64,000 bases of DNA from JAHBNG01 sp039028975 (GCA_039028975.1 JBCCHB010000035.1:49905-113904); one strand, 5' to 3'. Numbered from the stretch's first letter, positions 12,101-20,483 are shown. Translations and numbers: made by a program. The notes: generated by a model from the sequence alone, not told the origin.

Positions 12101-14135
12101 CGAAGGAGACGGTCAGATTGATAATCCTTTCAATGGTAGCGGAGCCATACCAGGCGGAAGCGGTTCACCGAGCCACACGAATCAGGACTATGGCTATGTC
12201 TTGCCCAAATTGGCTGGTACGTCGCGCATCCAGCTGTGGCAGGGCAGCACATTTTTAGATGAATGTGTGGTGGCTAGCGCGCCGCCTCTCCTATCGGCGA
12301 ATCATGTCGACACGGGTACAGCCATTGACATCACGTGGACCGCTAGCGACCCCAACTCATCCAAGGAGCCGTGGGTGTTGGTGCGCTACAGCGCAGACAG
12401 CGGAACATCATGGGTTGTGCTGGCTTCCCATGAAGGCCCAACAGGTACATTCACCGTAGACAAGGACCAGCTACTGGAGAGCAGCAGCGGGCTGATTGAG
12501 GTTGTGGCCAGCAACTGTACCGAGTCTGTTAGCGAACAACTTGTGATTGGTACCGTAGGCAATACAGCCCCTCACCCCGTGATTCTGGGTGCCGATCCGC
12601 GCACCTTTGACGAAGGAGTATCCATTGTGCTCGACGGGGAAGCAGCTGATCTGGAAGATGGATCGGTGCCAGGCAGCAGCTTTGCCTGGTCGACCCCTCA
12701 GCTTGGCGCTCTGGGACGTGGAAAAAACATCATCTTGCCAGGTGGATTGGTAAGCGGCACGTACTCAGTTACCCTCACTGTAACAGACAGCCGGGGCCTG
12801 GCTGCTCAAACGGCTGTCCAGATCAACATTGATTCTCTGGATGATGATGGAGACGGTATTGTGGATATTGTAGAAGATTCAGCACCGAACAACGGTGATG
12901 GAAACGATGACGGCATTCTCGATTCGACCCAAAGCAGCGTCGCCTCGCTTCCCCTCCATACCAGCGTGGGCAATGGTTACATGACCGCCGAGGTGATGGG
13001 AGCATGTAACACCATTAGTCAAATCGCCCATCTGGCCCCGTGGGATCTCGCCACAGTAGACTCTGTCTATCAGTATGAAACGGGTCTGGTGAGCGTCAGT
13101 CTGGCCTGCGCCAACCCAGGTGAAGCAGCCACCGTCATCTACTACTGGCATTCAGAGACCAGCCAATCGGGTACTCGCTACCGCAAGTATGGACCCACCA
13201 CGCTTGGCGGGGCTACCAGTGAGTGGTACGATTATCCCGCGCAATTTGGCACGGCTACCATCAGCAATACTGTAGTCCCGACAACGTCCATCACCTTGGT
13301 CGACGGCGAACTCGGTGATGCCACTGGGGCTGATAGCCTGATTGTGGATCCCGGCGGCGTTGCTTCCGATGTTGCCACCGTCAATGTTGCGCTGGACGTG
13401 ACCCTGAATACGGTAAACCCTGCGCGTCAGACCGATCCAATCAGCTTTACGGTGACGATCACAAACTTAGATTCGACACCGTTATCATCGCTGCCGGTCA
13501 TCGGCGTTTTTCCGATGGCTTATCTAGATTGCACCACGGCAACCCAACCACCAACTTCGGTCGCCCAAAATCAGCTGACGTGGCAAGACCTGCTTGCGAC
13601 GGCAGGTGTCACCTTGAATCAAAACGACACGATTGCATTTGATGTTACCTGCACAGCCGGACTGGATACGACGCTGCTGCCCAATCAGGAAACCACCTTC
13701 CGCGCCATCGCAGCCAACGCCAGCGACGCCGATGGTATTAGCATCTTTGCGCCGACCAACGTTATGATGGCCCAACGAACCGTCTCTGTGGATTGGGCAA
13801 CGGGACACGTCACCCTCACTTGGCAGACAGCAAATGAAAGCCAAATTGCCGCCTTCAATGTCTACCGTAAGTTGCAGGACGACACAGCGTGGACCTTACG
13901 CAACGGCCAGGTAATTGTCGCTGATCGTAACCGTCAATCTACCGGGGGCCATTACATCTTCCGCGACCTGATGATGCAAGAATGGATAGCGATAGGCATA
14001 CAACGCAGTCGCTATCGTCCTGCCCACTATCGCCTGGGCATTCTTATGCTCGATGGGACTGTACAGTTCCTGGATATGGGGCATACTGAGCAAGGGCAGC
14101 ACAACTTACTCTTCTTGCCGCTGATGGCTAAGTAA
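6159..14135 (+). CDS. Giant secreted mosaic protein: LamG, cadherin-like repeats, LRR, metzincin protease (2658 aa)
   Basis: ATG at 6159 has AGGAG at 6144-6148. After a signal segment (about 18-65) come: a beta-sandwich (68-275), a LamG-like domain (286-490), a DNRLRE-like domain (491-680), five tandem cadherin-like/VCBS-type repeats of about 92 aa (682-1147) each with the V-L-x-N-D core, plant-type leucine-rich repeats with their N-cap (1147-1390), fibronectin III (1400-1490), a proline-threonine linker, a CARDB-like domain, and a metalloprotease. The zinc site is HEIGHMLGLSH with His1800, Glu1801, His1804, His1810, and a Met-turn at Met1849 (DVMSYC), which is metzincin-like. Then follow a PKD-like domain, an acidic calcium-binding stretch (2228-2255), a DUF11 domain and the tail LLFLPLMAK. 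Likely a secreted protease or adhesin. Confidence 0.9.
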   Translation: MQNPFKLNRSFAPKPIWLRVLIFVLLLELMPWSAIVPANTLAAYTTRLPWVGEPISDLFRPSVAYAQTITVDNVSENLSNNVNSINVPHTTGEGSDRLMLVGISLNAGGNGNFVDSVSYGGTPLTLVGTKSSPGGNAVMAIYQLLNPPSVTNDVSVILDQQSSGVAVGVMTFSGVEQTNPLGAFTSNSDDTGIPTVLVSSVSNELVFDTVVHDTGLALTAAVGQTERWNLTESGETTGAGSTKVGAESIAMSWIPGDANQEWAMGAVSIKPVSGAGSGGGELPPPDHYWTFDENAAATANDTGTVGGFHGSLLNGASWTEGIVNSALLFTESGTSNGHFVNIGQSNGTNPWSVAFWIRRDSDLSANTVFVLEGASANIVSEYDGSNNIGVIRTSQDGADFGYALPIDKWVHLVFVANGNQVTAYVDGAEKNTVTLSTSMALPFRAIGDDNDGEIDSFVGAMDDLKVWEGTILRNAQVAVLYDSYSDSTTSVTLPPSQDTWLKDAAELPNYGTCATMTVDRSGGGLGKGHALVQFDLDSIPADATITAAYLTFTRTDEATDSFALDAYRVTSAWDEGSSGCDGASDTAHWDQRQEGVGWSTAGGDYDSTVIDTITPESVGTYTWTVTSAVEAWHAGTATNFGILIGSPDTGTTTYDFATREHHDNTLRPKLTVLYSGGTVSNVLEAQDDRIVVAQDTVENLIDVLANDEGSDLTLTIVTSPVHGSANVTENNKISYTPTDGYSGLDTITYQLSNGRHTDQALVTIVVDPPGNNVPDAQRDIAYTSKNTPISINVLENDVDSDGDSLSVTIVVLPAYGTAIVDGDHTIFYEPDSDYTGPDMLRYRIDDGQGGVDSARVRIIVDDLLNNAPVAVDDAVAVAQNTTKVIGVLANDSDIEGDPLIVSILLPPLHGTATLNANQSIVYTPTAGYAGSDTLLYQIDDGNDNIDSAVVHITVDPAANNAPNAVDDTVIALPDTTNTLTVLNNDSDADGDPLQLSVTTGPAHGTTSVNPDGSIVYTPNPGYSGSDSLIYRLDDGNGGEDTAIVTIIVDPIGNNAPIANDDSGTTNQEQPAVFVVLANDIDTDNDPLTVSIQTPPSNGTAEINPDSSITYAPIGAYSGPDSLVYKIKDPSGEFDSATLAITVEPRVYNCLEINDVSQAECQALVDIYRETNGPNWTSATNWLTANTACSWFGVTCASSAAFSSISNRRVTNVQEQSLANQTVTELDLSDNNLVGDLPCVLDNLTGLVQLDLNTNQLTGLLPCELSRLNQLTYLDLSSNRFNGNIPSDLGAMPTIQNLRLDNNLLDGTIPNELSDATTLSSLRLDSNLLHGQIPDTFGNLTSLYELTLRNNALTGNVPAGINGLSTLTSLDIGKNGLTADEATAAFLTSTDPDWGDTQTVPPTNLQVVGSTGPVFLLTWTPITYTSDGGFYEVSIATDPNGPYTVLATTADKSAVTYTANGLNYDTTYYFRLRTYTPSHGNQQNELWSDYSDVMPAMMAEPTPTPVPPPPTPTPVPAGHDLSVQGVEFTQAVQTTNNDVPLVAGKPIVARLTVGIGGTSSDVTNVTAELRAYRNGAELPSSPLAPFNSGGAITAKLSPNRGQLNDTLNFTFPSEWLSAGVVTIEAIINPGQTDQDNSNNSQTFTLTLNDVPNLEVVLVPIAFQQNGAGPTYRPALDGTTGYGLGYIKDLYPIADISYTIHPEYLFTGDLHTFQGWVDLLREIQTMRSNEVSDPSAFFPKYYGVIQVAPGCCLDVGWPVSPAAATGGYANNPGGAGLGLEASNYALSSGTAMFNVETHMASHEIGHMLGLSHAPCNVSGDPNFPQLDGSIGDVGIYIPEMKLLANTYKDVMSYCIDIRSTPTMWMSSYHYIKLFEALSGLPAASSVSTSAVRSHSANRFSNANQAMAANTLTAASTNTPQTGWLASGIISGSGITGTIQSAQTISSTQVVSGSQICATHELRMLDDNGTPLFSYHFNPNPLHDEGDGQIDNPFNGSGAIPGGSGSPSHTNQDYGYVLPKLAGTSRIQLWQGSTFLDECVVASAPPLLSANHVDTGTAIDITWTASDPNSSKEPWVLVRYSADSGTSWVVLASHEGPTGTFTVDKDQLLESSSGLIEVVASNCTESVSEQLVIGTVGNTAPHPVILGADPRTFDEGVSIVLDGEAADLEDGSVPGSSFAWSTPQLGALGRGKNIILPGGLVSGTYSVTLTVTDSRGLAAQTAVQINIDSLDDDGDGIVDIVEDSAPNNGDGNDDGILDSTQSSVASLPLHTSVGNGYMTAEVMGACNTISQIAHLAPWDLATVDSVYQYETGLVSVSLACANPGEAATVIYYWHSETSQSGTRYRKYGPTTLGGATSEWYDYPAQFGTATISNTVVPTTSITLVDGELGDATGADSLIVDPGGVASDVATVNVALDVTLNTVNPARQTDPISFTVTITNLDSTPLSSLPVIGVFPMAYLDCTTATQPPTSVAQNQLTWQDLLATAGVTLNQNDTIAFDVTCTAGLDTTLLPNQETTFRAIAANASDADGISIFAPTNVMMAQRTVSVDWATGHVTLTWQTANESQIAAFNVYRKLQDDTAWTLRNGQVIVADRNRQSTGGHYIFRDLMMQEWIAIGIQRSRYRPAHYRLGILMLDGTVQFLDMGHTEQGQHNLLFLPLMAK

Positions 14136-14181
14136 TGCTGCGACGCGGCCACGGCCTCGTTGCCCATAGTCTATACTGTTC

Positions 14182-14216
14182 GCCGAAAAGCTTTGTCTCG
14201 AAAATTGGCTGGTGAG
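14182..14216 (-). repeat. Partial copy of the GCCAG palindromic repeat family
   Basis: The start of this stretch (CGCCGAAAAGCTTTGTC at about 14182) matches the reverse complement of the right end shared by the elements at 24736-24811 and 52905-53001, apart from a missing base. Only this end is present, so it is probably a decayed copy. Confidence 0.4.
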
Positions 14217-14262
14217 ATTGGAGTGGCTAAGTCTGGCCAGTCATCTTGTCTATTCCCAGCTC

Positions 14263-14323
14263 CGTTTGAGAACCGGAGTCTGTCTCTCTGATAGAGAATC
14301 TCAATACTCCGGTTCTCCAAACG
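14263..14323. terminator. Long hairpin between convergent genes, probable bidirectional terminator
   Basis: CGTTTGAGAACCGGAGT (14263-14279) pairs with ACTCCGGTTCT-CCAAACG (14306-14323) with a single bulged C, giving a 17-bp stem. The loop itself contains a small TCTCT/AGAGA stem. It sits between the converging protease and methyltransferase genes. There is no long T-run, so it could equally be a mobile palindromic element. Confidence 0.5.
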
Positions 14324-14365
14324 CCTTGCTGCCTGTCAGCTTTACTAACATATTCATCAACCTTC

Positions 14366-15010
14366 TCATTCGTTTGGTTTATTTCTTAATCCGCTCAGTT
14401 TTTTCGCCACAATCGAGAATACGTGCCAATGTTTGGCTGTTCCCGTTGCCGTAGAACCGTCTTCATCTCTTTCATCAAACTCAATGATCTCAAATTCTTT
14501 CAACCGCTGTTCTACCTCTGCTTGAGTATGGAAGGTTAGTTCTCTGTTCCCTACCCAACCATCCCGATCACCAAAAAGATGACCAGCAAAAAGATCACCC
14601 GGCATGAGCGAATCGACAATTTTCTGCCAGAAGGCATCAAAGTGTTGGGGAGGACAGAAGGGCAAACTATAGCTACCATTGATCAGCTGAGTTGGCGGAA
14701 GGACCACATGCTCAAAGCGAACGATTTGGGTGCTGAGCTGGGATGCGAACTCCGGGGGTAGATTCTGTTTGGTTCGATGGATGCCTTCGGCTTCCTGATC
14801 GATAGCCAATACCTGCCAACCTCGCCGTAGCAGCTCATAGGTATCTCGCCCACTACCGCAGCCCAAATCAATGGCTTGACCAGGGGAAGCACTTGGATCG
14901 CTCTCATACCATTCTAGCGCTTTAAGCAAGGTGGGACGGGCCGGGTGATTGGTCACGGCGTCATAATATTTGACCCAGCGTTTTTCTTTGCTGTCTGTTT
15001 TGCTTGTCAT
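14366..15010 (-). CDS. Class I SAM-dependent methyltransferase, TehB-like
   Basis: A 214-aa protein. Motif I of the SAM-binding Rossmann fold is AIDLGCGSGRDT at about residues 46-57, followed by the acidic end of strand 2 in LAIDQEAEG. The conserved FDAFWQKIVDSLMPGDLFAGHLFG region fits the strand 4-5 part with a proline before the GD turn. Such TehB-like proteins methylate small molecules such as tellurite, but the substrate cannot be read from the sequence. It is a single gene; the C-terminal dozen residues are probably disordered. No clear ribosome-binding site precedes ATG 15010. Upstream lie two imperfect 53-bp direct repeats. Confidence 0.8.
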   Translation of the reverse strand: MTSKTDSKEKRWVKYYDAVTNHPARPTLLKALEWYESDPSASPGQAIDLGCGSGRDTYELLRRGWQVLAIDQEAEGIHRTKQNLPPEFASQLSTQIVRFEHVVLPPTQLINGSYSLPFCPPQHFDAFWQKIVDSLMPGDLFAGHLFGDRDGWVGNRELTFHTQAEVEQRLKEFEIIEFDERDEDGSTATGTAKHWHVFSIVAKKLSGLRNKPNE

Positions 15011-15023
15011 AAGAATTTTTTAA

Positions 15024-15157
15024 GAACGAGATTGAAATTACTTGGTTACATGATAGCGCTAAACCCGAGCAAAACACGCAAGCTACTTATGATTCATTCC
15101 TTGGGAACGTGACTGAAATCACTTGGCCACATGATGGCGCTAAACCCGAGCGAAACA
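15024..15157. repeat. Two imperfect direct repeats, 53 bp, 81-bp period
   Basis: Copy 1 at 15024-15076 and copy 2 at 15105-15157 both run from GAAC, through CTTGG and ACATGAT, to GCGCTAAACCCGAGC and AAACA, with about 45 of 53 positions the same. They occupy the gap between the phospholipase-D-like gene and the methyltransferase, so they could hold repeated operators or be a duplicated spacer. Confidence 0.7.
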
Positions 15158-15185
15158 TGTATAGACTATCGTTACGATTCATATC

Positions 15186-16672
15186 TTAATCACATTCTAC
15201 TTCAATAGCCCCACCTGGATAGGCGCAAACGTCTCTCGCAATCCCTTCATCTGTATAGAGCCAGGCCGTATCCCCCCGGTTATTCCAGATAGCGCTGCCG
15301 CTGCGACCCCAGTAGAGGTTGCTCTCATCGTCTTCACCAATCCGAGTCCAAATGGTGATGGCTTGGCTGGATTGAATGGTAATAGTCGGAAAGGTATACG
15401 TATTGTCTGCCACGTCTCTCAATGTCCAATTGGTTAGCTCAGTGGCTGCACCACCTATATTGTGAATACGAATATACTCGCCGTCTACATCCTCTCCTTC
15501 CTCGGGATTATAAACGATGTGGTCAATGCGGACAATGGCTCGACTGGTATCTATGGTGAAGGGAATAAAGGTTTGGGTTACCACGCGACACTCGGTCTCC
15601 GGCCCTTGAGAGGCCCACATCTCTTGAAATGCATCTGCATAGAGTTGACCGATGACAGGATCGTAAAGTACAGTTGTATTTTCGCTGTTCCGCCCATTGC
15701 CAGCATTGGTCCAATTGAGCGAACCGGTCACCGTGCGGGCGTTGAGCGTTGCCGCGTCAATGACCATAAATTTATGGTGCATCTTCCCTCTGGTCTCCTC
15801 TATTTTGATGGCAATACCGGCTTCACAGAGCGCATCATCGTCAGAAAAGGCGTTGCTTGAGCCAAGTTTGTCCCAGATGCCCCGCACCTGCACTCCTCGA
15901 TCATGGGCGGCTATCAATGCGTCCCGCAGGCTGTCATTCGTAAAGAAAAAGATAGCAAAGTCAATGGAGATCGTTGCTGAGTTGACCAACGTCACCATAG
16001 CCTCCAGCACATCCGCAGTTGGCGAAAAGTAGATATCCAGTGGTTTTCCTCTATAATCGAGCGTTGTCGTCGTTGGCTCGCTCTTGGCCGTACTAAAGAG
16101 TCCTGCCCACATCTGGTTGAAGTCAAGCTGATAGAGATCGGCTACCTCTGTATTGCGAAAGAGCAGACCATTGTTGTGGTTCAGCGTGAAGCCATTGTTG
16201 GTCATATTGGTCGAGCCGGTCCATACGTACTCGCCATCAATAATAAAGTACTTGTTGTGCATGATGGCGCTGGGTAGATCGTCATCAATTACAATAATGC
16301 CAGCCTCCTCTAATCCGTCAAAGAAAGGAATATAGCTCTCCACATGAAACCGCGCCTCGTCATCGGCCACAATGCGGACAATCACCCCCTGTCATGGGCT
16401 GCGATGAGCGCCTCTTGGATCGATTGACGGTTGAAGTCATAAAAGGCTGCATCAATGGCAATGGATGCAGCGTTGATGCGGTCAAGCAAGGCCCGTTCCA
16501 TGGGGGTAATCGCTTCGGACGTTCCACCACTTTCTAGGTTGGCTGTGAAGTAGACGGCTGGATCCGTGATGACACCAGTCGATTCTTCACCCCGTACAGG
16601 GAGGTTACAGAGGGCAAGCAGCAGCAGCAACCCACTCAACGCACCGGCAAATAGAGATAATATTTTTGGCAT
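15186..16672 (-). pseudogene. Secreted phospholipase-D-like protein with lamin-tail domain, split by a frameshift
   Basis: The first frame (16382-16672, 96 aa) has a signal peptide and the start of a PLD domain, ending AAHDRG. The second (15186-16385, 399 aa) starts with GTG overlapping the first stop as GTGA and continues VIVRIVADD, exactly the expected next strand. The break is at a run of five G (16385-16389 on the plus strand); one more G, or a -1 slip, restores a single protein of about 495 aa. The second part has two HxKxxxxD motifs (His43/Lys45/Asp50 and His203/Lys205/Asp210 of that frame) and a C-terminal lamin-tail-like beta domain. Both catalytic motifs are intact, so a sequence error or recoding is as likely as true decay. 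Likely an extracellular nuclease or phospholipase. Confidence 0.8.
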
Positions 16673-17093
16673 GGCTTTTACATCTCATTTACAAACGTTC
16701 CAACTGTCGTTGGAAGAAGATGATATAATCGCTGAATGGGTGCATCGGTTTGACTGTAGCACAACAGTATCTGGCTCAGCAAAAACAGCTTTGAGTAATG
16801 TCAGAGAGTTCATCAATGACTCTACTAGAAAAAGGGTAAATAAGCATGAATTTCGCGGAATTCTCTGACTGAAAAATCTTTAAAATCTTTGTTTCTGCAG
16901 TGAACCCATCAATCATCTTTGGCATCATGCCCGCCCAAAAATGCAGTAGCGATAAATGAAAGATATTTTACATTTGGATCGTCTTTGAATAGACATCAAG
17001 ATAGCAGTACACTATAGCTAATCGCGGCTACTTGGGTCGCTAAACGAGTGTAGTGTCATCATACAGTTAATGAACAAAAAAGGAGTTCACACG
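16673..17093. other. Intergenic region upstream of the ELWxxDGT gene
   Basis: No convincing gene is present. At 16994-17006 it carries CATCAAGATAGCA, a 13-mer also found at 5963-5975 upstream of the 2658-aa secreted protein. AT-rich stretches after each copy could hold promoters. AGGAG at 17081-17085 serves the GTG start of the next gene. Confidence 0.4.
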
Positions 17094-19916
17094 GTGAAGA
17101 ATCGGCTGATCTACCTGACGCTACGTCTTGGTATCATCTCTGCTTATTTGGCATACATCCTCTTCAACTTTGTAGATTTTAATGGCTTTGCCTGGGCACA
17201 ACAGGCAGGGCAACAGAACCCCCTCATGCTAACGGATGAGCATATTGGTCCGGCCAGCTCAAGGCCATATGGCTTTATGCAATTCAACGGTGAAACCTAC
17301 TTTGGCGTAGCCGGGAGAAAAGGTGGACTTTGGAAGACTGATGGTACAGCCGAAGGAACGAGCCTTGTGAAGGATGTTCGTCTATATCAACCTTCGGGAA
17401 CTGATATGAGTCCGACAGCTGCCTCTGAAGACTTTCTCTTTTTTGTCGTTGATCAAGGTCCTGTCGCTGACCTATCTCGCCATGCCTACGAGTTATGGCG
17501 CAGTGACGGCACGCCAGGCGGTACGATTAGGTTGCATCAATTTCAATATGCTCCTTTTACATACTATCCACAGCGTTACTACTCGGATCAACCGTGGTCC
17601 CTTGACGTTTTGGATGACGTACTCTATTTTAACGATTTTGATTCTGAATATGGTAACGAACTGTGGCGAAGCGATGGGTCTGTTGATGGTACCCGATTAT
17701 TCCTCGACATCGATCCAGGTAACACTAGCTCGAATCCCCAAGACTTTGTAGTATGGAACGAGCAACTCTTCTTTGTTGCTAGCGACTCGGGCAATGGTCA
17801 GCGTATCTGGCAGACGGATGGCACGGTAGACGGGACACAGGCAGCAGTGGACGTGAATAGCAGCGATAATTATAGTCGGCAGTTGAGCAGCCTTATGGTT
17901 GCCAATAACGCGCTCTATTTCGAGTCATTCTATTCCACTGTAGGCGGAGAATTATGGAAAAGCGACGGAACAACAGCCGGAACCAATCGGGTTGCCACCA
18001 GCTATCCTGGCCCCATTGGAAACCTCGATACTGTTGATGATGAACTGTTCTACTCCCTTCCAAGTGGCTATTTCAATCATACGACGTTATGGCATACCGA
18101 TGGCACGCAAGAGAGAACCAATCGCGTTTGGCACTCAAGCTTGTTTGAATATATTTCTGGGCGAACTTCTGCTGAGAATCGTCTCTATTTCACTGTTGCA
18201 GACAGGAACTCATCATTTAATGATCTGAATGGGATATGGTACTCAGATGGCTCCACTTCCGCTATTCAGGCATACGACCAACTTCCCCACACAGACCATA
18301 TAGCCGCGGTAGGTGATGACCTTTATTTTGTCCTCAATAACTTGAATGGCAAAGAGTTGTGGCGCAGCGACGGAACGATAGCTGGGACCGCCCTTGTCAC
18401 GGACATTGTGCCTACGGCATTGGATAATGCATTCAATGTTCCCTACCCTTCTCCCATTTATTCAACAGGTGAAGGTGTTCTATTTGGCGTAGATGATGGA
18501 CAAGTGGGTAAAGAGCTATGGTATAGCAATGGGACAGGTGATGGCACAGCGTTGGTCAAGGATATTGACACCAATTCACTGGGTATGGAGTTGCTCGCTG
18601 CCGAATCGGTTGGAGATACGCTCTACTTTTTGAGTCACGACAGCGTGAGTCACTATCTCTCACCCAATAGTCTATGGAAGAGCGACGGTTCCGTCAATGG
18701 AACATCCTTAGTCACTACATTGCCCTCCACTCACAGCCAATATGTGGATACAGCAACGGCTGGAGGGATTCTATACTTTATTCACGACCAAGGATTTTGG
18801 CGCACTGATGGGACAACAGACGGTACTTTCAGATTAATGTCTTCTGCTGTACAAAATATGACGCCGTTAAACGGCCAGCTCTATTTTAGGATTTGGAGCA
18901 GGCTGTGGCACAGTGACGGTACAGTCGATGGAACAGCGCAAGTAGAAGAGGACAGAGTAACAGTCGACGGAGACATCTATCGCTTTGGCAATAGGCTCTT
19001 CTTTTTGGGCAGCCAAATTGGACAAGGATATGGACTATTCGAAAGTGATGGCACAGACCAAGGCGCAACGTTGATCAAGCCGCTAGCCTCTCCAACTTAT
19101 TCTGACAGATATGGGTTATTCTTTCATCATGATGACACCCTCTACTTCTCTGCCCACGGTAGTGGATATACCGATCCAGAGCTTTGGCGTAGCGACAAAA
19201 CGGAGGAAGGTACCCAACTGATCAAAATTCTCGATCCAGGCTCAGCAGAGGGTGCCTATCCTCACCCATTTGCTGCCGTGGTGCCCACGTCTCAAACAAG
19301 TCGAGTCGCAAACAATCAAAGCTATATTCTCTTCAGCGCTTATCATGCAGAATATGGTCGGGAATTATGGCGCACTGACGGCACAGATGCAGGAACGGCG
19401 CTTGTGCAGGATATTCGCCCTGGCCAGGAGAGCAGCAGCCCCATGCCGATTGTCAACATGAGCGGATTTTCCCTCTTCCAAGCCAATGATGGTCAACATG
19501 GTCTGGAATTATGGAGAAGCGATGGTACGGATAATGGAACCGTGCTTGTGGCAGACATTCGCCCCGGGGCCTATGGCGCGCAGATTGATGAAGCGTTACG
19601 CATCGGGGACTACACCTACTTTTGTGCCAATGATGGCATCCATGGTGCAGAATTATGGAGCACAGATGGCACCACAGCGGGTACAATGATGCTCTTTGAT
19701 CTCTATCCAGGCGCACCAAGCTCCGACCCAAGCAATCTTACGTATCGAGATGGGGTCCTCTACTTTAGCGCTGATGATGGGATCAATGGGGTTCAGCTAC
19801 GTAGCATCTCCGTCCAGGCCCCTTTGGCTCTGGATGTGGTCGAAGAACCAGAGGAGAATCCGACTCAATTCCGCTATATTCCATTTTTCAGTCATACAGT
19901 AGAGAGCGCAGAGTAG
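17094..19916 (+). CDS. Secreted ELWxxDGT repeat protein (940 aa)
   Basis: The start is taken as GTG 17094 because AGGAG lies at 17081-17085, eight bases away; an ATG at 17070 would swallow that site. Residues about 4-32 make a signal peptide ending near FAWAQ. The rest is a long array of about 40-50-residue units with the core ELWRSDGTxxGTxLVxDI, variants being W-R/K/Y-S-D/N-G-T. The family (ELWxxDGT repeat proteins) is thought to fold as beta-propeller blades and is secreted. There are more than fifteen recognisable units, the most regular in the last third. The C-terminus FRYIPFFSHTV resembles, imperfectly, the aromatic-LPL tail of neighbouring secreted proteins. No catalytic motif is seen. 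Confidence 0.88.
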   Translation: MKNRLIYLTLRLGIISAYLAYILFNFVDFNGFAWAQQAGQQNPLMLTDEHIGPASSRPYGFMQFNGETYFGVAGRKGGLWKTDGTAEGTSLVKDVRLYQPSGTDMSPTAASEDFLFFVVDQGPVADLSRHAYELWRSDGTPGGTIRLHQFQYAPFTYYPQRYYSDQPWSLDVLDDVLYFNDFDSEYGNELWRSDGSVDGTRLFLDIDPGNTSSNPQDFVVWNEQLFFVASDSGNGQRIWQTDGTVDGTQAAVDVNSSDNYSRQLSSLMVANNALYFESFYSTVGGELWKSDGTTAGTNRVATSYPGPIGNLDTVDDELFYSLPSGYFNHTTLWHTDGTQERTNRVWHSSLFEYISGRTSAENRLYFTVADRNSSFNDLNGIWYSDGSTSAIQAYDQLPHTDHIAAVGDDLYFVLNNLNGKELWRSDGTIAGTALVTDIVPTALDNAFNVPYPSPIYSTGEGVLFGVDDGQVGKELWYSNGTGDGTALVKDIDTNSLGMELLAAESVGDTLYFLSHDSVSHYLSPNSLWKSDGSVNGTSLVTTLPSTHSQYVDTATAGGILYFIHDQGFWRTDGTTDGTFRLMSSAVQNMTPLNGQLYFRIWSRLWHSDGTVDGTAQVEEDRVTVDGDIYRFGNRLFFLGSQIGQGYGLFESDGTDQGATLIKPLASPTYSDRYGLFFHHDDTLYFSAHGSGYTDPELWRSDKTEEGTQLIKILDPGSAEGAYPHPFAAVVPTSQTSRVANNQSYILFSAYHAEYGRELWRTDGTDAGTALVQDIRPGQESSSPMPIVNMSGFSLFQANDGQHGLELWRSDGTDNGTVLVADIRPGAYGAQIDEALRIGDYTYFCANDGIHGAELWSTDGTTAGTMMLFDLYPGAPSSDPSNLTYRDGVLYFSADDGINGVQLRSISVQAPLALDVVEEPEENPTQFRYIPFFSHTVESAE

Positions 19917-20007
19917 GGTTCTCTTGTTGTGCTCATACTCACAGAGACAATCAGTAAGAGCGCGGTAGCCGGTTGGTTTGGGTGGGGCTCATTAGTTTTA
20001 GGCAAAT

Positions 20008-20478
20008 CTAAATGGCAACAAGTGAGTAGATACCAATCACGTACAGAATGCCAACAACTGTCCCCATAAACACTTCGACAGAGGTGTGGCCCATCCGCTC
20101 TTTTAGCTCTTCATAGACGACTGACTGCTGCTCAAAGATATCGGTCGGATTTTCGAAGACCTCTCGCATCAGCCGATTGATGCTCATTGCCTGTTTCCCG
20201 CTCTCGTGACGAATCCCGCGAGCATCGTGAACCACAATCACAGCGAGCACGACAGCTACGGCAAAGAGGTTGCTCCCCATGCCCTCTTTGTAAGCCACGG
20301 CTGTGGCCAAGCTGGAGACCATGGCCGAATGGCTGCTCGGCATACCGCCAGAACGAGCCAATGAATCCCAATTCAGATTTCCTTTTTGAACCGACTCAGT
20401 TATAAACTTAAAGAACTGTACCAGGAAAACGATACTGACCGGCAGCCACAGTGTCGAATTTGACCAAAGAGTTGACAT
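20008..20478 (-). CDS. Divergent PAP2 family membrane protein
   Basis: A 156-aa protein with four predicted membrane segments and the family signature GGMPSSHSA (about residues 44-52) followed by HDARGIRHESGKQA. This divergent PAP2 (DUF212, YuiD-like) family is related to lipid phosphatases, but the substrate is unknown. The ATG lies five bases after the stop of xseB, so the two are translated as an operon. Confidence 0.88.
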   Translation of the reverse strand: MSTLWSNSTLWLPVSIVFLVQFFKFITESVQKGNLNWDSLARSGGMPSSHSAMVSSLATAVAYKEGMGSNLFAVAVVLAVIVVHDARGIRHESGKQAMSINRLMREVFENPTDIFEQQSVVYEELKERMGHTSVEVFMGTVVGILYVIGIYSLVAI

Positions 20479-20483
20479 AGGCT

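Noticed and set aside
15462..15860. 132-aa open frame antisense to the phospholipase-D-like gene
   Set aside because: The minus-strand reading has intact HKD and lamin-tail motifs; this frame is its shadow.
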